64,000 nucleotides of DNA from Bacteroides propionicigenes (GCF_018390535.1 NZ_JAHBBW010000002.1:62001-126000), one strand, 5' to 3'. Shown: positions 43,312-53,091, counted from the first letter of the stretch. Program-made: numbers and translations. Notes: generated by a model from the letters alone, not told the origin.

Positions 43312-44685
43312 CTACCTCAACGCTTCCACTTCTTCCGGTGTCAATGGAATCTTTTTGCCTAAGCGGCGTGCACCGGTTTCCGTTATCAGATAATCTTCTT
43401 CATTGCGGATACCGCCAAAATTACGGTACTCTTCCACTTTATCATAGTTGATGAAATCTTTAAACTTCTTTTCTTCTTTCCAAAGGTCTATCAGTTCGGG
43501 GATAAAGTAGATGCCCGGTTCAACGGTATGTACAAAGCCCGGTTCCAGAGGGATAGCAAGGCGCTGGCTCTTACGACCGAACTGCGTACTCTTAGGCTGA
43601 CCGTTGTAACCTACCCAAATCTCTCCGAAGTTTTCCATATCATGCACATCCAGTCCCATCATATGTCCCAATCCATGAGGATAGAACAAGGCATGCGCAC
43701 CTTCGCACACGGCATCTTCGGCATTGCCTTTCATCAGGCCAAGTTCTTTCATTCCCTCTACCATAACGCGGGCGGAAAGATCATAAACATCCATGTAAGG
43801 AATGCCCGGGCGAAGCGCCTTGACCGATTCCAGATGCATTGCATTCTGAATTTCATAAACGGCGCGCTGGCGCGGAGTAAATATTTTATCAGCAGGAATG
43901 GTGGAAGACATATCACCCGCGTAGCCCGACTCGACTTCCGCACCGGCATCAATCAGGAATAAATCTCCCGACTTCACCTGATTGCCATGATAATGGTTGT
44001 GCAAAGTCTGCCCATTGATAGTAGCAATCGTTGCAAAAGAAAGCTCACAATTATTGGATTCCGCCACCCGGTTCATTTCCGCTACGACTTCGTATTCGTA
44101 CATGCCCGGACGGAGCACCTTCATGGCAGTAATATGCATATCAGCCGTCACATTGCACGCCTTTTCTATTTCCTCTATTTCTTCGGCAGACTTATAACTG
44201 CGCTGCGCCACAATCGCACGGATAAAAGGGACAGAACCTTCCTGGCGTACCGGCGGAATACCCAGCCAGTCCATCAGTTTCAATTTATGTTCCGCCCTAT
44301 AAGGAGGAAGATAATGTATAGTCTGCCCTTTACGCACCGCTTTATGAAGATAGTTCACAATTTCGGAAGAAGGCATCACGTCCGCTATTCCCACACGTTC
44401 ACTCTTCTCTTTCAAGGTGGGCTGAGTACCCATCCAGACAATATGGTCAATCGTCAGTTCATCTCCAAAAATAATATCCTTGTCCTCGTCAATATCAATA
44501 ATCGCCGACAAACCGGCAAACGACAAACCAAAATAATACAAGAATGTGGAATCCTGCCGATAACGGAAAGTATTATCTTCATAATGCAGTCCTTGCTCGT
44601 CATTACCCAAGAACAACAACACTCCTGAGCCTATATTTTTCTTCAGCAGGGCTCGACGCTGCATATACGTTTCTTTAGCAAACAT
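43312..44685 (-). CDS. Xaa-Pro aminopeptidase (aminopeptidase P, M24B)
   Basis: A 457-residue metallopeptidase removing N-terminal residues that precede proline. I chose the ATG at 44685, where the creatinase-like N-terminal domain begins; the longer frame upstream overlaps the promoter region of the divergent rpoN. The pita-bread domain carries the metal ligands in FLIDAGAEVESGYAGDMSST (two Asp), YPHGLGHMMGLDVHD (His), VEPGIYF (Glu) and a late Glu near GGIRNEEDYLI. No signal peptide, so cytosolic. Confidence 0.93.
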   Translation of the reverse strand: MFAKETYMQRRALLKKNIGSGVLLFLGNDEQGLHYEDNTFRYRQDSTFLYYFGLSFAGLSAIIDIDEDKDIIFGDELTIDHIVWMGTQPTLKEKSERVGIADVMPSSEIVNYLHKAVRKGQTIHYLPPYRAEHKLKLMDWLGIPPVRQEGSVPFIRAIVAQRSYKSAEEIEEIEKACNVTADMHITAMKVLRPGMYEYEVVAEMNRVAESNNCELSFATIATINGQTLHNHYHGNQVKSGDLFLIDAGAEVESGYAGDMSSTIPADKIFTPRQRAVYEIQNAMHLESVKALRPGIPYMDVYDLSARVMVEGMKELGLMKGNAEDAVCEGAHALFYPHGLGHMMGLDVHDMENFGEIWVGYNGQPKSTQFGRKSQRLAIPLEPGFVHTVEPGIYFIPELIDLWKEEKKFKDFINYDKVEEYRNFGGIRNEEDYLITETGARRLGKKIPLTPEEVEALR

Positions 44686-44827
44686 AACGTTTCTGTTTTT
44701 TAGTTCATACAGCAAAGATAAGAACAAAAATGCAACCAAGCTGTGGCTTTCTTGTTAAATATAATAAGAGAAGATTTCTCGTTCCCGAACTATTCACTAT
44801 TTTTGCAAAAAGTGCGAAGATAAAACT

Positions 44828-44835
44828 TATCTTTG
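44828..44835 (+). promoter_or_regulatory. Promoter -7 box of rpoN
   Basis: TATCTTTG, an exact match, 23 bases before the rpoN ATG; a TTTG lies at 44802-44805, 22 bases upstream, as a possible -33 box. Confidence 0.65.
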
Positions 44836-44857
44836 CAGCGTGTAAATAAAGTAAAGT

Positions 44858-46348
44858 ATGGCACAAGGCTCCCGACAAATACAGACCCAAGCGCAACAGC
44901 AGATACAAACGCTGTCACCACAGCAGATTCTGGTAGTAAAGCTATTGGAACTTCCGGCAATAGAACTGGAAGACCGTGTACGTGCCGAACTTCTGGAAAA
45001 CCCTGCACTGGAAGAAGGAAAGGATGATACTGCCAGTGATGAATACTCCGATACTCCCGATGCAGACTCCAACGCAGAAGACGGCGGAGACACCGATTAT
45101 GATTCGTTAAGCGACTACCTCAACGAAGACGACATACCTGACTATAAATTACAGGAAAACAACCGCAGTAAAGGAGAACAAGCCGAGGAAATCCCTTTCT
45201 CCGACGCGACTTCTTTCTATGAAACCTTGAAGGAACAGTTGGGCGAACGCAATCTCACCGAGCATCAACATGAACTGGCCGAGTACCTTATCGGTTCATT
45301 GGACGACGACGGTCTGTTGCGCAAGTCGTTAGACAGTATCAGCGATGAACTTGCCATCTATGCAGGCATTGAAGCTAGTACCGAAGAACTGGAAGAAGTA
45401 TTGAAGATTATCCAAGATTTCGACCCGGCAGGACTGGGAGCCCGCAATTTGCAAGAATGCCTCCTTATCCAGATACGGCGCAAGATAGAGCAGCAACACT
45501 TTACCCCCAATCCGTTGCTTTACATCGAAGAAGCTATTATAGCCGAATGCTACGAAGAGTTCACCCGCAAGCATTGGGACAAGATACAACAGAAGCTTGG
45601 TTTGGAAGAAGAAGCCTTCCAGCAAGCCATAAAAGAAATCTGCAAACTGAATCCGCGTCCGGGTGCATCATTAGGCGAGGCTATCGGCAAAAACCTGCAA
45701 CAAATCGTGCCCGATTTCATTGTAGATACGTATGACGACGGCACTATCAACCTGTCGCTCAACAACCGGAACGTACCCGAACTCCGTATGAGCCGCGACT
45801 TCACCGAAATGGTAGAGGAACACACCAAGAACAGGGCAAATCAGTCCAAAGAATCCAAAGAGGCCATGATGTTTCTGAAGCAGAAAATGGATGCGGCACA
45901 GGGATTTATCGATGCCGTCAAGCAACGCCAGAATACCCTGATGACTACCATGCAGGCCATCATCGACCTGCAGCGTCCCTTCTTCCTCGAAGGTGATGAG
46001 TCATTGCTCCGCCCCATGATTTTGAAAGATGTTGCCGAACGTACGGGACTTGACATTTCAACCATATCCCGTGTCAGCAACAGTAAATACGTACAGACCA
46101 ACTACGGCATTTATCCATTGAAATTCTTCTTCAATGACGGATACGTAACGGAAGACGGTGAGGAAATGTCCGTTAGGGAGATACGGAAAATTCTCAAAGA
46201 GTGCATCGACAACGAGGACAAGAAAAAGCCTTACACCGACGATGAATTGACCGAGATACTCAAAGAAAAAGGATATCCGATTGCCCGCCGTACCGTGGCC
46301 AAATACCGCCAACAATTGAATATTCCGGTAGCGAGGCTGCGAAAGTAG
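44858..46348 (+). CDS. rpoN: RNA polymerase sigma-54 factor
   Basis: A 496-residue sigma-54. Region I is Gln-rich (QIQTQAQQQIQTLSPQQILVVKLLELP) and touches enhancer-binding activators. An acidic region II (about 50-90) follows, then the core-binding and HTH domains. The RpoN box, ARRTVAKYR, lies near the C terminus and contacts the -24 element. All regions are present. It heads a run with a PAP2 phosphatase gene 47 bases downstream. No enhancer-binding activator gene is in the window. Confidence 0.96.
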   Translation: MAQGSRQIQTQAQQQIQTLSPQQILVVKLLELPAIELEDRVRAELLENPALEEGKDDTASDEYSDTPDADSNAEDGGDTDYDSLSDYLNEDDIPDYKLQENNRSKGEQAEEIPFSDATSFYETLKEQLGERNLTEHQHELAEYLIGSLDDDGLLRKSLDSISDELAIYAGIEASTEELEEVLKIIQDFDPAGLGARNLQECLLIQIRRKIEQQHFTPNPLLYIEEAIIAECYEEFTRKHWDKIQQKLGLEEEAFQQAIKEICKLNPRPGASLGEAIGKNLQQIVPDFIVDTYDDGTINLSLNNRNVPELRMSRDFTEMVEEHTKNRANQSKESKEAMMFLKQKMDAAQGFIDAVKQRQNTLMTTMQAIIDLQRPFFLEGDESLLRPMILKDVAERTGLDISTISRVSNSKYVQTNYGIYPLKFFFNDGYVTEDGEEMSVREIRKILKECIDNEDKKKPYTDDELTEILKEKGYPIARRTVAKYRQQLNIPVARLRK

Positions 46349-46395
46349 AGGCAAAAGGCGATTAAGTGTTAGAGTGATAATGCAAAAATAAAGAA

Positions 46396-47073
46396 ATGGC
46401 AGTAGAACAACATATTATAACTGACAGAACCCTCATCAGGACGGCTAAGATAATTTCGGTGATATTCACACCGTTTTCCATACCATTCTTGGCATTCCTG
46501 ATTCTATTTGTATTCTCATACTTGCGCATCATGCCCCTGCAATACAAGCTGATTGTACTGGGAGTAGTGTATTGCTTTACAATCCTTATGCCCACACTGA
46601 CTATTTTCCTTTTTCGCAAGATTAACGGATTCAGTCCCGAAGACTTAACGGAACGGAAACGGAGATATGTACCTTTCATTCTGACCATTACTTCCTATAT
46701 ATTCTGCCTTCTCATGATGCACCGGCTGAATATTCCCTGGTATATGACAGGAATTATCCTCGCTGCTCTTATCATGATGATTATCTGCGTTATTGTCAAC
46801 CTGAAATGGAAACTCAGCGAGCATATGGCAGGAGCCGGCGCCATAATAGGCGGATTGATTGCTTTCAGCGCCTTGTTCGGGTATAATCCGATAAGCTGGT
46901 TATGTATCTTCATCCTTATTGCAGGCGTATTGGGTACGGCACGAATCATCCTGCAGCACCATACGCTTGGCGAGGTAATGGGAGGATTTGCCGTAGGGCT
47001 GGTTTGCTCTCTGTTGGTACTGCATCCCTTCAGTAAATTGATGTTCCGTTTGTTCAGTATATTCTTATTTTAA
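46396..47073 (+). CDS. PAP2-family membrane phosphatase
   Basis: A 225-residue integral membrane protein with about six spans. The PAP2 signature is partly visible: KWKLSEHMAGAGA in place of the PSGH motif and GTARIILQHHTLGEVMGG (R-x5-H) as the third motif. Such proteins remove phosphate from undecaprenyl pyrophosphate or other lipid phosphates. It lies between rpoN and gcvH on the same strand, with 25 bases to gcvH. Confidence 0.85.
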   Translation: MAVEQHIITDRTLIRTAKIISVIFTPFSIPFLAFLILFVFSYLRIMPLQYKLIVLGVVYCFTILMPTLTIFLFRKINGFSPEDLTERKRRYVPFILTITSYIFCLLMMHRLNIPWYMTGIILAALIMMIICVIVNLKWKLSEHMAGAGAIIGGLIAFSALFGYNPISWLCIFILIAGVLGTARIILQHHTLGEVMGGFAVGLVCSLLVLHPFSKLMFRLFSIFLF

Positions 47074-47098
47074 ATATTAACTCTTAAAACTAACGATT

Positions 47099-47479
47099 AT
47101 GAATTTTCCTAATGATGTAAAGTACACGAAAGAGCATGAATGGATTCGCCTGGAAGGTGATGTAGCTTATGTAGGAATCACAGACTATGCCCAAGAGCAA
47201 CTGGGCGACATCGTATTTGTCGACATCCAGACAGTAGGCGAAACATTGGCTGCCGATGAGGTATTCGGTACCATCGAAGTGGTAAAAACCATTTCCGACC
47301 TATTCTTGCCCGTTGCAGGAGAAGTTTTGGAACAGAATGAAACGTTGGAAGAGCAACCTGAACTGGTAAATAAAGACCCTTACGGCGAAGGCTGGCTCAT
47401 TAAAATCAAACCTGCTACCGATGCGGATTTCAACAGTCTGCTGGACGCCGAAGCATACAAAGCATTGATTAACGATTAA
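47099..47479 (+). CDS. gcvH: Glycine cleavage system H protein
   Basis: A 126-residue lipoyl carrier of the glycine cleavage complex, shuttling the aminomethyl group between P, T and L proteins. The lipoylation Lys is in IEVVKTISDLFLPV (about residue 64), and the N-terminal KYTKEHEWIRLEGD is standard. Genes for the P and T proteins are not in the window. It is 13 bases upstream of purE; the gcvH-purE-ispG order is common in Bacteroides. Confidence 0.96.
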   Translation: MNFPNDVKYTKEHEWIRLEGDVAYVGITDYAQEQLGDIVFVDIQTVGETLAADEVFGTIEVVKTISDLFLPVAGEVLEQNETLEEQPELVNKDPYGEGWLIKIKPATDADFNSLLDAEAYKALIND

Positions 47480-47492
47480 TAAATTTAAGAAT

Positions 47493-48002
47493 ATGTCTCC
47501 AATTGTCAGTATCATCATGGGCAGTACTTCCGACCTTCCTGTAATGGAAAAGGCCGCACAGTTGCTCAATGATTTACATGTACCGTTCGAAATGAACGCT
47601 CTCTCTGCGCACCGCACACCGGAAGCGGTAGAAGAATTTGCCAAAGGCGCCCGTAAGCGCGGCATTAAGGTTATTATCGCCGCTGCCGGCATGGCTGCCG
47701 CCCTGCCCGGTGTCATTGCAGCCAATACAACGCTGCCTGTAATCGGCGTACCCATAAAAGGCTCTGTACTCGATGGCGTAGATGCACTGTATTCTATCAT
47801 CCAGATGCCTCCGGGCATTCCTGTTGCCACTGTAGCTATCAACGGAGCAATGAATGCGGCTATTCTTGCAGTGCAAATGCTCGCCTTAAGCAACGACGAA
47901 CTGGCGGAAGCCTTTACCGCTTACAAAGAAGGTCTGAAAAAGAAAATCGTGAAAGCAAACGAAGACCTGAAAGAAGTGAGATACGAGTATAAAGTAAACT
48001 AA
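47493..48002 (+). CDS. purE: N5-carboxyaminoimidazole ribonucleotide mutase
   Basis: A 169-residue class I PurE, moving the carboxyl group from N5-CAIR to CAIR in purine synthesis. GSTSDLPVME at the start, SAHRTPE with the catalytic His, and AAGMAAALPGV are diagnostic. It sits between gcvH (13 bases) and ispG (11 bases) in an operon. Confidence 0.97.
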   Translation: MSPIVSIIMGSTSDLPVMEKAAQLLNDLHVPFEMNALSAHRTPEAVEEFAKGARKRGIKVIIAAAGMAAALPGVIAANTTLPVIGVPIKGSVLDGVDALYSIIQMPPGIPVATVAINGAMNAAILAVQMLALSNDELAEAFTAYKEGLKKKIVKANEDLKEVRYEYKVN

Positions 48003-48013
48003 ACACTAACAAC

Positions 48014-49873
48014 GTGGATATATTCAATTATTCCCGACGGGAAACATCAGAAGTGAATATCGGAGCCACCCCTATGGGCGGCTCCAATCCTATCCGCATA
48101 CAGAGCATGACCAACACTTCCACGCAGGATACCGATGCGTGTGTAGCGCAGGCCAAACGTATTGTGGATGCCGGTGGAGAGTACGTACGTCTCACCACTC
48201 AGGGCATCAAGGAAGCCGAGAACCTGATGAACATCAACGCTGACCTACGTCAAGACGGTTATATGACACCGCTGGTGGCCGATGTACATTTCAATCCGAA
48301 AGTAGCCGATGTTGCCGCACAATATGCGGAAAAGGTTCGCATCAATCCGGGAAATTATGTAGATGCCGCACGTACTTTCAAGCATTTGGAGTACACCGAT
48401 GAAGAATATGCACAAGAAGTCCGGAAGATACACGACCGCTTCATACCCTTCCTGAACATCTGCAAAGCCAATCATACAGCTATCCGCATCGGTGTCAATC
48501 ACGGTTCATTATCCGACCGCATTATGTCACGCTATGGGGATACTCCCGAAGGTATGGTAGAATCGTGTATGGAATTCCTGCGAATCTGCGTAGCGGAAAA
48601 CTTCATGGATGTAGTGATTTCCATCAAAGCATCCAACACGGTAATCATGGTGAAAACTGTGCGTTTGCTTGCCCACATAATGGAAAAAGAAGGGATGCAC
48701 TTCCCCCTCCACCTCGGTGTAACGGAGGCCGGAGACGGTGAGGACGGACGCATCAAGTCTGCCTTAGGCATCGGGGCTTTATTGGCCGACGGCTTAGGCG
48801 ACACTATCCGCGTATCTTTAAGTGAGGCTCCCGAATCCGAAATTCCTGTCGCCCGAAAGTTGGCGGACTATATTGTGCAGCGCCACAACCATCCGTACAT
48901 ACCGGGAGCGGTAGCTCCGGACTTTCATTATCTCTCTCCTGAGCGCAGAACCACAACAGCCGTACACAATATAGGCGGAGACAATCTCCCCGTAGTCATT
49001 TCCGCACGTTTGGACGGAGATATGGATTTTAATCCGCAGTTTATGCCCGATTACGTATACGTCGGACGCCAACTGCCCGAACATCCTGTTGAAGGAACAC
49101 AATACATCATTGATGCCGACCTTTGGGAAGGACAAGCTAATACATGGCCGGCTTTCAAGGGTGAGCAACTGCCGTTTATCAGCGGATGCAATGCGTCACT
49201 GAAGTTCCTGTTCATCACCTATATGGGGCTGAATGACGAAGTGATTGCCGGCTTGAAGTATCATCCGGAAGTAGTGCTTGTGGCTCAAAGCAACCATCCC
49301 AACCGATTAGGTGAATATCGTGCGTTGGCACATCAGCTGATGAATGAAGGATTAAAGAACCCTCTTGTTTTCTTCCAGCATTATGCCGAGAATGAAACGG
49401 AAAACCTGCAAATCAAGTCGGCAGCCGATATGGGTGCGCTTATTATCGATGGATTCTGCGATGGAATCTTCCTGTTCAACCAAAACGGCGGAAAGGGTGA
49501 TAAAGCAATAAGCAACAAGGTGATAGATGCCACAGCCTTCGGTATTCTGCAGGCAGGGCGCATCCGTACCAGCAAGACGGAATATATTTCCTGCCCGGGT
49601 TGCGGCCGTACACTCTATGACCTTGAAAGTACCATTGCCCGCATCAAACAAGCGACATCGCATCTAAAGGGGCTTAAAATCGGTATTATGGGTTGTATTG
49701 TCAATGGTCCCGGCGAAATGGCAGATGCCGATTACGGATATGTAGGTGCCGGACGGGGGAAAATCAGCCTTTACAAGAAGAAAGAATGCATTGAAAAGAA
49801 CATCCCTGAAGAGGAAGCTGTAGAAAAGCTAATCGAACTAATCAAGAAGAACGGGGATTACGTTGAGAAATAA
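48014..49873 (+). CDS. ispG: 4-hydroxy-3-methylbut-2-enyl-diphosphate synthase
   Basis: A 619-residue Fe-S enzyme of the MEP isoprenoid pathway, making HMBPP from MEcPP. It is the long three-domain form seen in Bacteroidetes, Chlamydiae and plants: TIM barrel (about 1-275), an inserted domain (about 280-500), then the Fe-S reductase-like domain with SCPGCGRTLYD and MGCIVNGPGE, whose three cysteines bind the [4Fe-4S] cluster. The start codon is GTG, 11 bases after the purE stop. The isoprenoid product feeds quinones and undecaprenyl phosphate. Confidence 0.97.
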   Translation: MDIFNYSRRETSEVNIGATPMGGSNPIRIQSMTNTSTQDTDACVAQAKRIVDAGGEYVRLTTQGIKEAENLMNINADLRQDGYMTPLVADVHFNPKVADVAAQYAEKVRINPGNYVDAARTFKHLEYTDEEYAQEVRKIHDRFIPFLNICKANHTAIRIGVNHGSLSDRIMSRYGDTPEGMVESCMEFLRICVAENFMDVVISIKASNTVIMVKTVRLLAHIMEKEGMHFPLHLGVTEAGDGEDGRIKSALGIGALLADGLGDTIRVSLSEAPESEIPVARKLADYIVQRHNHPYIPGAVAPDFHYLSPERRTTTAVHNIGGDNLPVVISARLDGDMDFNPQFMPDYVYVGRQLPEHPVEGTQYIIDADLWEGQANTWPAFKGEQLPFISGCNASLKFLFITYMGLNDEVIAGLKYHPEVVLVAQSNHPNRLGEYRALAHQLMNEGLKNPLVFFQHYAENETENLQIKSAADMGALIIDGFCDGIFLFNQNGGKGDKAISNKVIDATAFGILQAGRIRTSKTEYISCPGCGRTLYDLESTIARIKQATSHLKGLKIGIMGCIVNGPGEMADADYGYVGAGRGKISLYKKKECIEKNIPEEEAVEKLIELIKKNGDYVEK

Positions 49874-49897
49874 TCATTCCTGCATAATAAAAAGGAC

Positions 49898-49946
49898 AAA
49901 ACGAATTTTAGTTCTGAATGACAGAATGAGAACTAAAATTCGTTTT
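49898..49946. terminator. Bidirectional terminator between ispG and the S41 protease
   Basis: A perfect 18-bp stem (49898-49915 with 49929-49946), with A-run and T-run at the bases, between convergent genes. Confidence 0.9.
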
Positions 49947-49984
49947 GATACTTCACTTAAAAACAAAGACCATAAAGGCTCTTT

Positions 49985-51682
49985 TTATTTCTCCTTTTTG
50001 CTCTCATCCGGTCCCACCGAGGGAGCACTAAGCATCTCTTTATATTTTTCCGGGGCTGTCAATATCTTGACGGCTTCTTTCAAATCGTCATCGTCCTTTA
50101 GCTGTTGGATAATGCCCCCGCGCTGATAATAATAGCGTTTGATAATCTCGATGGCAATCATATCCTTGATATCCTTTGAGAAATGATCGAGGTCACGGTT
50201 CAGATTGTGAGATAATTTCTTCTCCAAAGCCTTGAACTCGTCCGATGCGTCCGTCAAATACCCTTCAAACTCTGCCATCTCTTTCAGGCTCTTCAACATT
50301 TTCTCAGTCTGCTGGTCATATTTGAAATCAGCCTTTTGCACCATTGCCTTGAAGTCGGCATAGTCGGCATCAGTAATTTTGAAATCCTTGGGTGCAGGAA
50401 CTGTGGGGTGCTTCAAGCAGTATTCTGTGGCATAGTTAAATATCAGGTTATCATTCACTAGATAGAACAAGATATTAGGCAACTTATCCTGCTTGACGGC
50501 AATATCCGGAGTAACCCCTCCGCCATCACGCACTTCGCGCCCTACAGCCGTATGGAACACTGTTGTCAGACTATCCGGAATACGCCCTACACTACCGTCT
50601 TCATTACGGTGCTTATAGTCGATAGCCTGCACACAGCGGCCACTCGGAATATAATACTTGGAAGTTGTCAGTTTCATCGTACCGCCATAGGGCAACGGAC
50701 GGGTTGTCTGTACAAGTCCCTTTCCGAACGTACGGTTACCCACCACCACGGCACGGTCGTAATCCTGCAATGCACCTGCCAGGATTTCCGATGCGGAAGC
50801 TGTTGCACTGTTCACCAATACAGCCAGCGGAATCTCCAAATCCAGCGGTTCACGCAAGGTCTTGTATGTATTGCTTGCCTGTTTGATTTTTCCCTTTGTC
50901 GTTACCAACGTTTTGCCGCGCGGCAGGAAGAAGTTGGCTATTTCCACTGCTTCGTCCAACAAACCGCCGCCATTATTACGCAAGTCTATAACCAACGAGG
51001 TAATTCCCTGTTTCTTCAAATCAAGAAATGCCTGTTTGAACTCTTTGGAAGGATTTCCGGAGAACGTGCTCAGATTGATGTAGCCTATGTTATTCTCCAA
51101 CTTCGCATAATAAGGAATAAAAGGCAATTGAATGGAACGGCGAACAATGTCGAACTCCAACGGCTGCTCCTTACCCGGACGCTGCACTTTCAGCTTGAAG
51201 CTCGTCCCCACCTGCCCGCGAAGCATCTCGCTCACTTCTTGGTTATTCTTTCCTGCAAGGTCTTTGCCGTCAATCTCCATGAGAACATCACCGGCCTTCA
51301 AACCTACGGTAGCTGCGGGCATATTTTCATAAGGCTCGGCTATCATGGAACGTTTCAGTTTGGTATTCCAAGTTATGATAGAACCGATACCTCCATACGA
51401 GTTTTTCAACATCTGCTCCAACTCGCTTTGGTCGTCTTCCGGAAAATATTGCGTATAAGGGTCGAGTGAATACAGCATAGACTCGATACCTGTACGAATC
51501 GTCTTGTTCGGGTCTATTGTATCTACATAGAACATATCCAGCTCCTTCACAATAGAATTGAATATATCCAAGTTCTTTGCAACCTGAAAACTACGGCTGT
51601 CTCCGCTTTTAAATCCGAAAAAGAAACTTATGCCTACTACCAGCAATAGGACAGCTATCCAACGTATTTTTAAATATTTCAT
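49985..51682 (-). CDS. S41-family C-terminal processing protease
   Basis: A 565-residue periplasmic serine protease with an N-terminal signal anchor (about 5-25). A PDZ domain (about 90-170, VGLKAGDVLMEIDGKDLAG) precedes the peptidase domain, with the nucleophile Ser in NSATASASEILAGAL and Lys in GNRTFGKGLVQ. A helical tail of about 170 residues follows. Such proteases trim or degrade envelope proteins by recognising C termini. Downstream of a PfkB-type kinase gene by 7 bases on the same strand, probably one operon. Confidence 0.95.
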   Translation of the reverse strand: MKYLKIRWIAVLLLVVGISFFFGFKSGDSRSFQVAKNLDIFNSIVKELDMFYVDTIDPNKTIRTGIESMLYSLDPYTQYFPEDDQSELEQMLKNSYGGIGSIITWNTKLKRSMIAEPYENMPAATVGLKAGDVLMEIDGKDLAGKNNQEVSEMLRGQVGTSFKLKVQRPGKEQPLEFDIVRRSIQLPFIPYYAKLENNIGYINLSTFSGNPSKEFKQAFLDLKKQGITSLVIDLRNNGGGLLDEAVEIANFFLPRGKTLVTTKGKIKQASNTYKTLREPLDLEIPLAVLVNSATASASEILAGALQDYDRAVVVGNRTFGKGLVQTTRPLPYGGTMKLTTSKYYIPSGRCVQAIDYKHRNEDGSVGRIPDSLTTVFHTAVGREVRDGGGVTPDIAVKQDKLPNILFYLVNDNLIFNYATEYCLKHPTVPAPKDFKITDADYADFKAMVQKADFKYDQQTEKMLKSLKEMAEFEGYLTDASDEFKALEKKLSHNLNRDLDHFSKDIKDMIAIEIIKRYYYQRGGIIQQLKDDDDLKEAVKILTAPEKYKEMLSAPSVGPDESKKEK

Positions 51683-51689
51683 ATATCCT

Positions 51690-52673
51690 CTAATTTATCA
51701 TTATAATATCTTCCTTTATCTTTTCCCATTTTGAATCCGGCAGTTCCGTTCCAACCACCTGTATTACCTCTCCCGACAAGACAGCGCCTATCTTTCCGCA
51801 CTTCTCCAGAGAATATCCGCAAGTCAGCCCATACAGAAAACCCGCCGCAAAGAAATCCCCGGCTCCTGTGGTATCAACCACCCGCTCCACCGGTACAGCC
51901 TCAACATACACCTCTTCCGTCCCTTTACGAATCAGCGAGCCGCGTGCTCCCACCTTTACAATGGCAATACTACACATTTTAGCGATAACATCCAACGCCT
52001 CCTCGGGTTCTTTACCGGTAAACGCTTTCGCCTCTTCTTCATTGGCAAAGACAATATCCACATATTTATTTACCAACAGAGAGAAAAACTCATGATCACC
52101 CGCCACAATATTATAGCTTGCCATATCCAGACAAACCTGCAGACCGGCCTCTTTGGCCAATTCGATGGCACGAAGAATCATATCGTGTTCCTGTACCAAA
52201 TAGCCTTCTATAAACAGATAAGTATATCCTTTGAACATCTCCAGCGACAAATCTTCCGCTTTCAATGTAGATGCCGCCCCCAGATATGTACCGAAAGTAC
52301 GCTCCCCGTCGGGAGATATAAAAGTAGAAGCTACCCCCGAAGGCAGGGTATCAGAAAGTAACAAATTAGCTTCCGTTCCGCGTTTTAACAAACTTTCCCG
52401 ATAAAAGTTACCATAAGAATCATTATTTACCTTTCCGATAAATCCGGTACCTGCTCCAAGCTGCGCCATACCTCGAATGGCATTTCCCGCAGAGCCACCG
52501 GTCGCCAAATGAGTCTTCACCCGGCTAAAGTATTTATTGATTTTCAGCAATTTATCTTCATCAATCAGAGTCATACTACCCTTAGGCAACTCCATTTCCG
52601 CTAAGATTTCATCACTGTCAAGGGTTGCTAACACATCGACCAATGCGTTTCCCAATCCAATTATTTTGTCCAT
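51690..52673 (-). CDS. PfkB-family sugar/adenosine kinase
   Basis: A 327-residue ribokinase-fold kinase. I chose the ATG at 52673, which gives the family start MDKIIGLGNALVDVLA; the longer frame upstream crosses the promoter. The substrate-side motif is TGGSAGNAIRGMAQLG and the ATP-side PfkB motif is DTTGAGDFFAAGF with the catalytic Asp. Closest by pattern to the adenosine kinase-like or sugar kinases of Bacteroidetes; the substrate is not certain. Confidence 0.9.
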   Translation of the reverse strand: MDKIIGLGNALVDVLATLDSDEILAEMELPKGSMTLIDEDKLLKINKYFSRVKTHLATGGSAGNAIRGMAQLGAGTGFIGKVNNDSYGNFYRESLLKRGTEANLLLSDTLPSGVASTFISPDGERTFGTYLGAASTLKAEDLSLEMFKGYTYLFIEGYLVQEHDMILRAIELAKEAGLQVCLDMASYNIVAGDHEFFSLLVNKYVDIVFANEEEAKAFTGKEPEEALDVIAKMCSIAIVKVGARGSLIRKGTEEVYVEAVPVERVVDTTGAGDFFAAGFLYGLTCGYSLEKCGKIGAVLSGEVIQVVGTELPDSKWEKIKEDIIMIN

Positions 52674-52690
52674 TCCTGATATTTTTTTTG

Positions 52691-52698
52691 CAAAGATA
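52691..52698 (-). promoter_or_regulatory. Promoter -7 box of the PfkB kinase gene
   Basis: TATCTTTG on the minus strand, 17 bases upstream of the start. It overlaps the region that also holds the divergent tRNA promoter. Confidence 0.6.
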
Positions 52699-52721
52699 TT
52701 GCATATTTCAAAATATCCTAT

Positions 52722-52729
52722 TACTTTTG
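52722..52729 (+). promoter_or_regulatory. Promoter -7 box of the tRNA-Asn genes
   Basis: TACTTTTG, a TAnnTTTG match, 25 bases before the first tRNA-Asn. Confidence 0.55.
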
Positions 52730-52754
52730 CAGCGCATTTGAGAAAAAACAACAT

Positions 52755-52828
52755 TCTTCCTTAGCTCAGTCGGTTAGAGCATCTGACTGTTAATCAGAGG
52801 GTCCTTGGTTCAAGTCCAAGAGGAAGAG
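52755..52828 (+). tRNA. tRNA-Asn (anticodon GTT), first copy
   Basis: 74 nucleotides: acceptor TCTTCCT with AGGAAGA, discriminator G, D arm GCTC/GAGC, anticodon arm TCTGA-CTGTTAA-TCAGA (GTT), T arm CTTGG-TTCAAGT-CCAAG. CCA is not encoded. Confidence 0.96.
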
Positions 52829-52853
52829 CAAAAGAAAAACTTGAATGCAACAT

Positions 52854-52927
52854 TCTTCCTTAGCTCAGTCGGTTAGAGCATCTGACTGTTAATCAGAGGG
52901 TCCTTGGTTCAAGTCCAAGAGGAAGAG
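52854..52927 (+). tRNA. tRNA-Asn (anticodon GTT), second copy
   Basis: Identical to the first copy, 99 bases downstream. The identity extends a few bases outside the tRNA on each side (81 bases in all), so the pair comes from a tandem duplication. Co-transcribed and ended by the hairpin at 52930-52960. Confidence 0.96.
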
Positions 52928-52929
52928 CG

Positions 52930-52960
52930 AAAAGGTTCGTCATTGCGGCGAACCTTTTTT
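52930..52960 (+). terminator. Terminator of the tRNA-Asn pair
   Basis: AAAAGGTTCG and CGAACCTTTT form a 10-bp stem followed by TTGTTTTAA. Confidence 0.9.
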
Positions 52961-53000
52961 GTTTTAATAAAGTTCCCGCCCGATGTAGGCCCAACGCAAA

Positions 53001-53039
53001 GCATCCCGTTCTTCGCCTCACCAGGCGAGAATGGGATGC
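53001..53039 (-). terminator. Hairpin at the end of the pilus operon
   Basis: A stem of about 17 bp (53001-53018 with 53023-53039; one bulge and one G-U) with a CACC loop lies between the tRNA pair and the 3' end of the last adhesin gene. The U-run is weak (TTTGCG on the minus strand). Confidence 0.55.
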
Positions 53040-53091
53040 TACAAACAAAACAAACAACAAGGTTATCTTCACAGACAGCCATTGTATAAGG

